A DNA stretch of 64,000 bases. Source: Buxus sempervirens. Lineage: Eukaryota; Streptophyta; Magnoliopsida; Buxales; Buxaceae. The notes beneath the pieces were generated by a model. The model saw only the letters and a list, made by a program, of their open reading frames with translations, searched no databases and was not told where the DNA came from. Of this stretch, positions 45,301-55,851 are shown one piece after another. The position numbers were made by a program, and so were the translations under genes. Location of the stretch: positions 42,170,602-42,234,601 of the forward strand of contig OX387185.1 of NCBI GenBank assembly GCA_947561395.2, given 5' to 3'. Positions within the stretch are counted from its first letter, which is position 1. Each line of letters begins with the position of its first letter.

Positions 45301-46087
45301 CACGTACGCGTTCCATCGTGTACCTCGATGAGGCCTTCTCTGTATCTGGTTGGCTGCGGCTATGTTAGGATAGTACATGCCAACTCATCCTGTATCTGGT
45401 TGGGTTCTCCCGCAATAAGTCGGTGACCGTGTAGCTCGGCTTCGCACATAAGCCGGAAGGTGGCATAGTGAGCTTGGTTTTACACTAGTTAAAGGCGATT
45501 TATTCCATGAGTCCAACACGAATTTACCTCCAATGAGTGCAGTATTGTTTTCGGTTATACGGTGATTGTTCATGTATTTCTTTATTAGTATATGTTGTTA
45601 CCGGATTATTCGGGTTAAACGGCAGCTTGGTGATTGTTATTAATGCATGGTTATTCTAAGAGCATGTTTGAGGACTGTTGTTACATGTTTTATGCATGCC
45701 TTTGATACTTGCTGAGATATTCGTATCTCATTCCGTTTGTTTTGTTTTGTTTTCAGATCTTGGTGAGGATGATACTCGCGGGGTTGAGCCAGTTGCGGGT
45801 TACCCTGAGTATAGGGGAGAGGACTATTTTGTCGAGTGACCCCCTCCCTTGGGATTCATTTTAGCTGTTATTTTCATTTGAGATAGTGAGTAGTTTTGAA
45901 TTGTAAATCTTTCAATTCTTGGTGATTGAGTGATTGGGATATTTTTAGTGAACTTTGATATTTTGTTGGTAATAATAAATCGAATGTCATGTTTTCTTAC
46001 ACTCTGATATGGATCTTGCGGTTTGTTTATCTAACCCTCGGGTACGAGTTACGGTTCCATTACGTAACCCGGATCCGGGGCGTTACA
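42359..46087 (+). mobile_element. 3' LTR of the chromovirus (3.7 kb)
   Basis: Starts TGTAAAATCCC right after the polypurine tract and ends GGGGCGTTACA, so the ends are TGTAA and TTACA. At 3729 bp it is long for Ty3 elements, but within what is known for Tekay-like families. No coding sequence seen in it. Host sequence resumes at 46088. Confidence 0.85.
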
Positions 46088-47310
46088 AGAATCTTCTTGG
46101 TTGTTTATCCAATTTAGGTGGTTTCTGTAAGAATAGCATTCTAATGTCTCTCTGCGCTGCATTACTTGGATTAATTCGAAATATGGTTGGGCTGCCATAG
46201 ATGTGGAACTTGAGAATTCTGTTGTCAAGTAATTCTGAAAATCAGGACACTGTCTTTGGACCATGATTATTTTCTATATCAATATAAAGACTTATGCAGG
46301 GTGATTTGAAATGCCCAACTAACCATAGAGATGAGATTTCATATCTTTTGTTCCCCCACTGTCAAAATCCCAAATGCTGCAGCTACTTCCTCCTCTTCCA
46401 AGTCAGGTAACAGCATATTCCTTAGGGAAACTTGGTCCTCTTTCATCAGCAGATCAAAATGTTTTAGTAAAGCACAAATTCATTCCTTCATGGTATGTGA
46501 GAGCAACTGTACCTGACACCTTCTCCCTAAAAAACACTGTACCTGACAGCTTCTCCCCCATCAATTCCTCACCATCAGTATCATCTTTACCAATACCAGT
46601 ATATCAACCATTAAGTTACATATAGCAGAGATTAAAGGATCAGCATCGGCAACAGATAGTCCAATTCAGAATGCGATCGAACTGAACATGTCTTGAGACA
46701 TTGTGTATGTTGCGGAAATCCAAAAAAAAAAAAGGCAAAACAAACAGAGAAATAAGCAAAATAATCAAATATGAACACAATATTTTACATTGTTTGAGTT
46801 AAAGGCTTAATTCCATGAGTAAAGATGATGAAAAGCTTCCTGTAATAAACAAAAGAACCACAGAGTTTTTCCTGATGGAATTGGATCCTAACTTTCGCTC
46901 CAAGAAAAAAGTAAAAAAAAAAAAAAAAAAAATCCCCAAATCGTGTAATTCCAGTCTCTGTCCCTAATTCGTTGGTCTTCTCTCTTCAAAGAGAGGAGAG
47001 GAGAGCAAGAGGTGAGGAGAGCAAGCAACCGGTTCAAGTTCAATGGAGATACTGAAAGATTGAAGAGTTTATGTGTGCAAGCAAGATATCTGCGTAGAAC
47101 TTGGTCAGGGAAGACAATACGATTTCAGAGCTCTTCTTCATGGTTCCATTGAACCGTCCACATCAAGTTCAATATAATTCCGATATTATACATATTCATT
47201 GTAATTTTAAAAAGAAACCAATCCAAACGAAGTCAAAATCGAAGTTACATTTTATTTTTTGGTTTGTTTTATTGCAACTTGGTTTGGTCTTAGTTTTGAA
47301 AAGCTGAACA
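46088..47310. repeat. Downstream block of copy E, right of the retrotransposon
   Basis: Continues from 38603; nearly identical to 1128-2245. No gene seen. Confidence 0.75.
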
Positions 47311-48576
47311 AAATTAAGTAAATTACACCCTTACATATGTAAGAGGGGTCCACTTATTAAGAGAATCTGAATTCCCAAATTGATAAAATAAGATGATTTT
47401 AACCAGTCAATTTGTGCAATCTTTTTCAAAATACTAACAAATTTGTTAGAAGTTTTTATAATATATAGAAAAAGATATAATCAAATTAAATTGCTAGAAA
47501 GACTTTATAATCCAGTATTTTTGATGAAGTTGATCTCTTTGGTGGGACATATTAGTCACTGTCAAAATATATGACAAGAGCCTTAATATGAATTCTTGAG
47601 CCCTAGAACCTAAGTTTCATTTTTTCTTGATAAAAAGCATTAATAATTGGGCATAATGTTGTGTATGTGCCTTTTAGTTAATATATACAAGTTTATTCAC
47701 TTATCCCAACACCACAATTCTTGCTCTGCAGTGAGTTCGCTAGGGGTTCGCAGGCCCCGGCACCCTAATTGGGGTTTGGGGCGACGCCTAGAAAGAAATT
47801 TTCGGATGGGGCTATTCATTGTTATGCATGAAGTAAAACTTTTTTGGTTGTATTACAGAGATTGTAGTTTACGACTAGGAGAGGGTTTTCTATTTTGTAA
47901 CTCTATTTTCATAGATTTGGAGAAAGAACTCCTAGAATGGTGAATGCATCTTTGCCGAACCATGTAAATCAAATTTGTGCTTAATTGATTTTTTGTTTAT
48001 TTTTGGTGTTTGTTTTTTCAACACATAATGGTAGAAATTTGCATATATATTACCTTATAAAATAGCTAAAGTAAGTCAAGTTTTTTTTTTGTTCAATTCA
48101 GTAAAATGAAACATGTTCTCAATTGTTTTCACAAGGTAATAACAATAATGCTAGATTTATCCTTTCTTTGTTATAAATCCTTTTAACAACGTTTACAAGT
48201 CTTTTTGAAGGTGTTTCTAGAAGACTCTCTTCATAATACCGTAAAATGATACTCAATTGTAATTATATTAAGAAACTATTTTTAATTACTGAGAAGTCTT
48301 CATAATATATATCAGCCAAGTCTATATAATTAAGCAAACATCATGGTTGAGGATCCCTCTGGCAAGCAAACATCATGGTTGAGGATGCTAAACAATGGAT
48401 CAAGAAATTTAAGCAGATGGAAATCAAGCATATCAAGTGACAGAAATAAAGTTGGTGATGCTTTAGCTAAAATGGGACTGAATATGGATAGTTGCAATTG
48501 TTATCAACAGGGTACTTCAATAACAGAAATCAGCAATGATGAAGAACAGAGATTCTGAAATATTTTAAGAATCTGA
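47311..48576. repeat. Spacer block shared with the 3' side of copy F
   Basis: 47311-47690 is the left part of the AT-rich block. 47690-48330 matches 54245-54917 and shows the empty site of the LTR inserted there (near 48300-48312). It then jumps to a segment matching 60590-60720. No intact gene. Confidence 0.65.
48345..48500 (+). pseudogene. RNase H-like domain fragment (LINE-type)
   Basis: Degenerate coding remnant with VEDAKQWIKK-like and EIKHIK segments and then KVGDALAKMGL in a shifted frame. This matches the end of RVT_3/RNase H domains of plant non-LTR element proteins (N-x-VADALAK). A longer, equally broken copy lies at 60346-60724. A 20-bp segment around GCAAACATCATGGTTGAGGA is locally duplicated. 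Confidence 0.45.
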
Positions 48577-50310
48577 AAAGCTAAACAAAATTAAGTAAAT
48601 TAAGTAAATTACACCCTTACATATGTAAGAGGGGTCCACTTATTAAGAGAATCTGAATTTCGAAATTGATAAAATAAGATAATTTTAACCAGTCAATTTG
48701 TGCAATCTTTTTCAAAATACTAACAAATTTGTTAAAAGTTTTTATCATATATAGAAAAAGATATAATCAAATTAAATTGCTAAAACACTTGATAATCCAG
48801 TATTTTTTATGAAGTTGATCTCTTTGGTGGGACATATTAGTCACTCTCAAAATATATGACAAGAGCCTTAATGTGAATTCTTGAGCCCTAGAACCTAAGT
48901 TTCATTTTTTCCTAATAAAAAACATTAATAATGGGGCATAATGTTGTGTATGTGCCTTTTAGTTAACTAGTAAATATTAACGTGCAATGCACGTTGAAAA
49001 TGATTTCAAGTTTATTATTTAGTTTAATATGTGTTATTATTTTTTTATTTTCTTGAGAATTTATTCCGAGACTCTAAATATAAAAGAACATTTTTGTATT
49101 ATTTTTAGTTTAATCTCATTTATAAGGATTTTGAATAATAATATGATTCACTTTTTGTTTTGATTCATCAGTTAATTAGAAAATTAAATATAAGGAAAGT
49201 ATAATGAAAATTACATAAAACAAAAAAATTCGATTGCACAACAAATTATTATTATGAATAGAAAAATATAGAATAAGAACAAAAAATAAGGATAAATTTT
49301 TTAAGAGAAACAATATAAAAATTAGATAGAATTCCAAAAGATGTAATGAATTCCCTTTTTCATAAAGTGTTGCTCCAATCATATGGAAGTTTAATTAAAA
49401 AGGATAAAGACTTAAATAAAAATGCTGCAAAATATAAAGTTAAATAGATTTATATAAAGGGTAACAAATGATTATTAATAAGAAAATTTAAGATAAGAAC
49501 AAAATAAAAAAATATCCTTCTACACTACTAACTAACGTCCCTTATTAGTTAGATAAGATTTCTAATTATTTTTGGGATTCTCTTTTTTGTTTTGTTTGGA
49601 TAAGGATTTGAAATTATTGTAAGATTTATTTAAATAAGTGGGGTTTAAAGGGGCTATTCTTCTTTTCTTCTTTAGGATTTTTTTTATGAAAATAATATAA
49701 AATAAAAAAAATTCTGAAAAGGGGAATAAATTATTATATCAGATAAGAATAAAATAAAACCAAATTATCAACCTACATTAGTAATTAATAATCTGAATAA
49801 TTCCCATTTATCACTTATTTTTTCGTCTTGATTAATTCATATTAATAAATATCCTCGTGGAAAAAATAAATATTTTAATTTAGATAAAAGAAATTTCTTA
49901 AATTTCTTGAAGATTGAAGATTCGTTTAAATGGAGGCCTTAATTTGGAAACACACTTATGAAAATAAAAAAACAATTAAGGTAAGTCATGCTAATTTTAT
50001 TAGTAAGAAATATTTTTATTTTATTTTAAATAAATAATCATTATATTATATAGCGAGATGAAATAACATATTAAAAAATTTTGTTATTGTTATTGATATT
50101 ATTTAATATTTAAATACGTATAGTATAAATTGAATAATTATCTATTTTCTAATTTTCGTTAATTGGATAAGAAACAGAGAAGTATAAGTATCAAGAAGAA
50201 GTTTGATTTAATAGGACTCATATTTATTCTTAATTATCTTTAGTGAACTAATTATATATTTTTTTAATTTTTTTAATTATTGTTAATTGGAGAAGAAATA
50301 GGATTTTAGT
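48577..50310. repeat. AT-rich cassette block (5' of F)
   Basis: Collinear with 28077-29830. Its first 380 bp repeat 47311-47690, so that part occurs twice in this spacer. Shows the empty site of the 6.8-kb MULE near 49722-49742. No gene. Confidence 0.7.
48967..48995 (-). mobile_element. Helitron-like 3' terminus
   Basis: On the minus strand: the perfect palindrome-with-loop AACGTGCATTGCACGTT, 8 bases, then CTAG followed by T. A hairpin 5-12 nt before CTRR, inserted between A and T, is the Helitron 3' signature. The blocks at 47690 and 54245 read GTTAA then TATATACAAG without it, as an A/T empty site should. The element would extend to the right over the AT-rich block; its 5' end is not identified. 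Related ends at 28439 and 11607 are decayed. Confidence 0.45.
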
Positions 50311-51589
50311 AGACTCCCGTTACCGTTAATAGTAAAAGAAAAAAAAAAGAAGATAATTCCATTACACTGCTGGAATTTCAATGGCCTGGGGGATTTTTGA
50401 GACAATGACCGTGAAGGTAATTTCAAGGGAAAATTTGCCTCATTTTGTGGGAATTTCCCCAATCCATTTCTTGAGCTAAAACAAGTTGAAAGACTTTTTC
50501 ATCCCCCAAAACTTAGAAAACACTGGTTTATGAGTGTTTGTGCATTTAGAAAACTTATGTACACATTAACTTTATTCTACTAACTTTTCTTAATTTGGAT
50601 AAGAAAAGGGATGTAGAAGCACTCTATGCCTGATTCAACACTTCTGGTCAGATAACTGAATTGGGGGTGGCTTCTATTTTTGCTTAGCCCATCTACATTC
50701 TCTGTGGGTCAATGGTGCACCATTGTTCTATACATTTAGATGTTCATTATGGTCCACGCAGGTTGGCTATGTGATGTATCGAGCTATACTAAGGATATTT
50801 ATTGGGCTATTGCCATCTGCTTTCAGCGTTAGATTTGGTTCTTATAGAGATGAAATTTTTGTGATTCCATCTCCAGCTTCTAATTGAAATCATTGTATAG
50901 TCCCATTTTCTTAATTAAACCTCTGTTTTGACTGAATTAAATAATCAAGTTCCCAGTTTTTATTTCCCCGGGTCTTTTGTCATACAAGTCTACATGAATT
51001 GTTTTAAGTGATCATTGAACCACCATGCAGGGCCACGTAATATACCCGTCGAAACAGCTCCCTAATAAACGAACCCTGGGGAGCTTAGAAAGAAATTTTT
51101 TTGATGGGGGTACTTTTATAATTTGGGTTTTCATTGTTATGTACTCAAGTAGGGATTCTTTGGTTTGGTTGTATCAGAGAGAATGCATTTGCCACAAACA
51201 CAGGTTTTTGTACCATGTAACCCTATTTTCATAAATTAATCAAACTACTCCTTATCTTTGCCCAACCACCCCTTAAATTGTACTCTATGCTTAATTGATT
51301 TTCTATATGGTTTTGGTGTTCGTTTTTCGACACATGGCAGAAATTTGTTTACATTGACAGCAACCCACAAACTAACCCTATTTTCATAAATTTAATGAAA
51401 GGACTCCTTATCTTTTCCAACCACCCCGTAAATTGTCTATGCTTAAATGATTTTCTGTTTAGTTTTGGTGTTCGTTTTTCGACACATGGCAGAAATTTGT
51501 TTACGTTGACAGCAACCCACAAATCACTGCCTACAACAATAAAGCTGTATCACACTTCGAACCACCATCAAACTGCACAGGCCAGGAAA
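50311..51589. repeat. Shortened upstream block of the SCPL cassette (5' of F)
   Basis: Collinear with parts of 20107-22457, with deletions near 50575-50620 (SNARE-like remnant lost) and 50940 (about 900 bp lost). No gene seen. Confidence 0.7.
51219..51527. repeat. ~155-bp tandem duplication upstream of copy F
   Basis: The segment from AACCCTATTTTCATAAA to CAGCAACCCACAAA appears twice in a row (from 51219 and from 51374); the other cassettes have it once. The two differ by several bases, so the duplication is not recent. Confidence 0.85.
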
Positions 51590-52946
51590 ATGGAGTCAAA
51601 CCCCAATCTCCCCAACTTCCTCTTCTTTCTCTTCTTCCTCCGTATCCTTCCTGCCAATGCATCACCTTCCTTTCCTGAGCAAGCACTGCCTACAAGATCA
51701 GGCTACCTTCCCATCAATGCAACCAGTGGTTCTGCCATGTTCTTCACTTTCTATGAAGCCCAGAAACCTGTTTCTTCTCTATCTCAAACACCTCTCCTTG
51801 TTTGGCTCCAGGGTGGCCCTGGATGCTCCTCCATGTTTGGTAACTTTTTTGAGCTTGGCCCATGGAGATTTAGTCTTGATGGCCAAGATGGTCAAAACCC
51901 AGTTCTCAAATCGAATCCCGGTGCCTGGAACCGTATCTTTGGCCTCCTTTTCATTGATAATCCAATTGGGTCTGGGTTTAGCATTGCATCCTCACCTGAA
52001 GAGATCCCAAAAGACCAGAATACTGTTGCCAAGCACCTTTTTGTTGCTCTGCGCACATTTATATCTTTAGAACCATCATTTGAAGCTCGACCCATTTACA
52101 TTACTGGGGAGAGCTATGCTGGGAAGTATGTTCCTGCAATTGGGTACTACATTTTGGAAGAGAATTCACGTCTCCCGGTGTCTCGGCAGGTGAATCTGAG
52201 GGGAGTTGCCATTGGAAATGGAATGACAGATCCTGCTACTCAGGTGGGTACTCATGCAGTGACTGCATACTACTGTGGCTTGATCAATGAGAAGCAGAGG
52301 ACCCAAATGGAGGAACTTCAGATGGAGGCTGTCAGACTGACCCAAGAGAGAAAATGGAATGCTGCTACAAATGCACGCAACAGGGTCTTAAATGCTCTAG
52401 AGAACATGGCAGGGTTGGCTACTTTGAATGATTGGAGGAGGAGGAGGCCCTATGAAACAAAAGTGCTTAGCGCTTTTCTAAATAAGGAGGAAGTAAAGAA
52501 GGCCTTGGGAGTCGATAGATCAATGGTCTGGAAGCGATGCAGCAAAATTGTGCGTAGTGCTTTGCATGATGATGTGATGAAGAGTGCTAAGTTCATGGTG
52601 GAGGCACTGGTGAGGAAAAGCAAGGTCTTGCTGTACCAGGGGCAGTTTGATTTGAGAGATGGTGTGGTTTCAACTGAAGCTTGGGTAAAAGAAATGAAAT
52701 GGGATGGGCTGGCTAGGTTTCTTATGGCAGAGAGGAAGGTCTGGAAAGTGGAGGAAGAGCTTGCTGGGTATGTGCAGAAATGGGGGAGCTTGAGTAATGT
52801 TGTTCGTTTCAGGGGCTGGGCATTTTGTTCCTGCTGACCAGGCAGTGAGCTCTCGGGCAATGATTGAAGACTGGGTTCTGGAGAAGGGATTATTCAGCAA
52901 TGAAGGAAAGGGGTTCTCATCATCAAAGTTCAAAGATTCTCTCTAA
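51590..52946 (+). pseudogene. SCPL50-like serine carboxypeptidase, copy F (1-bp frameshift)
   Basis: A normal start, signal peptide, GGPGCSS, GESYAG (Ser175) and GQFDLRDG are present. An extra C at 52805 in the GTTGTTGTTTCAG stretch shifts the frame, so the protein ends in RFRGWAFCSC at 52837. The catalytic His block GAGHFVPADQ and the tail follow in another frame, to TAA at 52944-52946. Without the His the enzyme should be dead. Otherwise the copy is well kept, so the loss is recent or a sequencing error. Distinctive residues (GVDRS, WKRCSKIV, SLEPSF) group it with copy B. Another in-frame ATG upstream at 51395 lies in the spacer and is not conserved. Confidence 0.9.
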
Positions 52947-54917
52947 ATGCCACTCCTGTTTTCATATTTATAAGCAATTTAGTTGATCTGGATTAAAGAA
53001 CTTTGTTATTGGACAAATCAACTGCATAAAATTGTGTTTAAGTGCACCAAAGAATATTCAGCCATTGAAGGACTGTAGAATCTTCTTGGTTGTTTATCCA
53101 ATTTAGGTGGTTTCTGTAAGAATAGCATTCTAATGTCTCTCTGCTCTGCATCACTTGGATTAATTCGAAATATGGTTGGGCTGCCATAGATGTGGAACTT
53201 GAGAATTCTGTTGTCAAGTAATTCTGAAAATCAGGACACTCTTTGAACCATGATTATTTTCTATATCAATATAAAGACTTATGCAGGGTGATTTGAAATG
53301 CCCAACTAACCTTGGAGATGAGATTTCATATGTTTTCTTCTCCCTCTGTCAAAATCCCAAATGCTGCAGCTACTTCCTCCTCTTCCAATTCAGGTAACAG
53401 CATATTCCTTAGGGAAACTTGGTCCTCTTTCATCAGCAGATCAAAATGTTTTAGTAAAACATAAATTCATTCCTTCATGGTATGTGAGAGCAACTGTAGC
53501 TGACACCTTCTCCCCCATCAATTCCTCATCATCAGTATCATCTTTACCGATACCAGTATATCAAGAGAGGAGAGGAGAGCAAGAGGTGAGGAGAGCAAGC
53601 ATCCGGTTCAAGTTCAATGGAGATACCGAAAGATTGAAGAGTTTGTGTGCAAGCAAGATATCTGCGTATAACTTGGTCAGGGAAGACAATACGATTTCAG
53701 AGCTCTTCTACATGGTTCCATTGAACCGTCCACTTCAAGTTCAATATAATTCCGATATTATATATATAGATTGTAATTTAAAGAGAAACCAATCCAAACG
53801 AAGCCAAAATCGAAGTTACATTTTATTCTTTGGTTTGTTTTATTGCAACTTGGTTTGGTCTTAGTTTGAAAAGCTGAACAAAATTAAGTAAATTACACCC
53901 TTACATATGTAAGAGGGTCCACTTAGTAAGAGAATCTGAATTCCCAAATTGATAAAATAAGATAATTTTAACCGGTCAATTTGTGCAATCTTTTTCAAAA
54001 TACTAAAAAATTTGTTAAAAGTTTTTATCATATATAGAAAAAGATATAATCAAATTAAATTGCTGGAAACACTTGATAATCAAGTATTTTTGATGAAGTT
54101 GATCTCTTTGGTGGGACATATTAGTCACTCTCAAAATATATGACAAGAGCCTTAATGTGAATTCTTGAGCCCTAGAACCCAAGTTTCATTTTTTCCTTAT
54201 AAAAAACATTAATAATGGAGCATAATGTTGAGTATGTGCCTTTTACTTAATATATACAAGTTTATTCACTTATCCTAACACCGTAGTTCTTGCTCTGCAG
54301 TGAGCTCACTAGGGATTTGCAGGCCCCCGGCACCCTAATTGGGGGGTTGGGGCGGGGCCTAGAAAGAAATTTTCGGATGGGGTATTCATTGTAACGCATC
54401 GAATAGAAATTTTTTGGTTGTATTACTGAGACTAGGAGAGCATTTTGTATTTTGTAACTCTATTTTCATAGATTTAGAGAAAGAACTCCTAGCATGGTGA
54501 AGGCATCTTTGCCGAACCATGTAAATCAAGTTTGTGCTTAATTGATTTTTTGTTTATTTTTGGTGTTTGTTTTTTCAACACATAACGGTAGAAATTTGCA
54601 TATATATTACCTTATAAAAGAGGTAAAGTAAGTCAAGTTTTTTTGTTCAAATTCAGTAAAATGAAACATGTTCTCAATTGTTTTCACAAGGTAATAACAA
54701 ATGTGGAGTTAAAAAAAGCATGAAATGTTATAATTAAAGGATTTTGGAAAACAATAATGCTAGATTCATCCTTTCTTTGTTATAAATCTTTTTAACAACG
54801 TTTACAAGTCTTTTTAAAGGCATTTCTAGAAGACTCTCCTCATAATACCGTAAAATGATATTCATTTGTAATTATATTAAAAAACTATTTTCAATTACTG
54901 AGAAGTCTTCATAATAT
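52947..54917. repeat. Downstream block of copy F and following spacer
   Basis: 52947-53880 is the usual downstream block with a deletion near 53565. 53881-54245 is the start of the AT-rich block, and 54245-54917 matches 47690-48310. No gene. To the right the cassette pattern ends, so F is probably the last array member on this side. Confidence 0.7.
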
Positions 54918-55851
54918 TGTGAGACATGGAAAATCAATTTAATAACTTCCTAATCATCACACGGGATTGGTTAAAAACAAAGAGTCGCCACCATTCTGTT
55001 TAGGTGTGAATGGACACCAAAATCTCAAATAAGCACAAAAAGGAAAATTTAGGGTAAAAATAACCCTATAAAAAAAACAACCAGAGATGGGTAAGGGGAT
55101 TAGGTTATAAACAAGGGAAAGTGTTAGGCACCCCTATTCATCCACACAAGGTGGTTGCCAGGTATTGTTCATGTTTTTCAAAGGAAAAAAGGCTTGCTAA
55201 TCAAAACAAAAGTGAAAGAAAAATAAAAGAATGTATGGCTTTTTCCCATGTGAATGGTCCAATTAATTCTGGATCCTTCTTACGAAAACAAGAGCCATTT
55301 ACTTGGGTTTCATGATTGACTGAAATCAAGATAAAGAAAACAAATCTAAAGTAAAAACTTAAAAAATTTGGCTTCAAATTAAATTTGGAAATCTAGAAAA
55401 AATATTATTTTTATAAAATATTGCAGAATTGAACTTGAACAGTCCAGGACATAGATATGACCCATATTTCATATTAGATCCAGAAATCAAAACCAAAAAT
55501 ACCCACGTTGATGAAGATCATCAAAAGGGGAGAACTTAGACCATAGGGTCTTCTCTCAAAAATGAAAAAGGACTCAAAAACCACCTCATGAAACCCTAGA
55601 AATTATTTTCAGACTTCTGAATCCAGATCTATCATATAGATCATGATAGATCCAGGATCTTAGCCTAATATTACAAAAATCGAGAAAACAGTGCTGTAGG
55701 TGCAAAGATGTGAAAAATCCCAATTTTAGAAAAAGGTGGAGATCTCATGCTATAAACATCATGGATTCATATGATTCATTCAGATTCAAAATAAAACCAT
55801 TAATGCATGAACAGGATATTCAAAGTAGCCGTATCTTACAGATTAGAGCAC

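Larger units (their letters stand above)
38604..46087 (+). mobile_element. Ty3/gypsy chromovirus (Tekay/Del-like), 5'-rearranged, single LTR
   Basis: Insertion into the downstream block of copy E; the empty sequence is seen at 1128-1134. Order: inverted 5' piece (start of gag, leader and primer-binding site on the minus strand), then protease, reverse transcriptase, RNase H, integrase and chromodomain on the + strand, polypurine tract, 3.7-kb 3' LTR. There is no 5' LTR and most of gag is missing. No clear 5-bp duplication: the junctions share only AG. The element is dead as it stands, with an in-frame stop in pol. Confidence 0.9.

Noticed and set aside
51395..51589. Upstream in-frame extension of SCPL copy F
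   Set aside because: Spacer sequence within a tandem duplication, not conserved, and it would bury the signal peptide.
54985..55000. GTGGCGACTC as a retrotransposon primer-binding site
   Set aside because: It lies inside a solo LTR with exact target duplication, and similarly inside two other LTRs, so here it is a conserved LTR word. The similar TGGCGACTCC at 58816 is rejected for the same reason.
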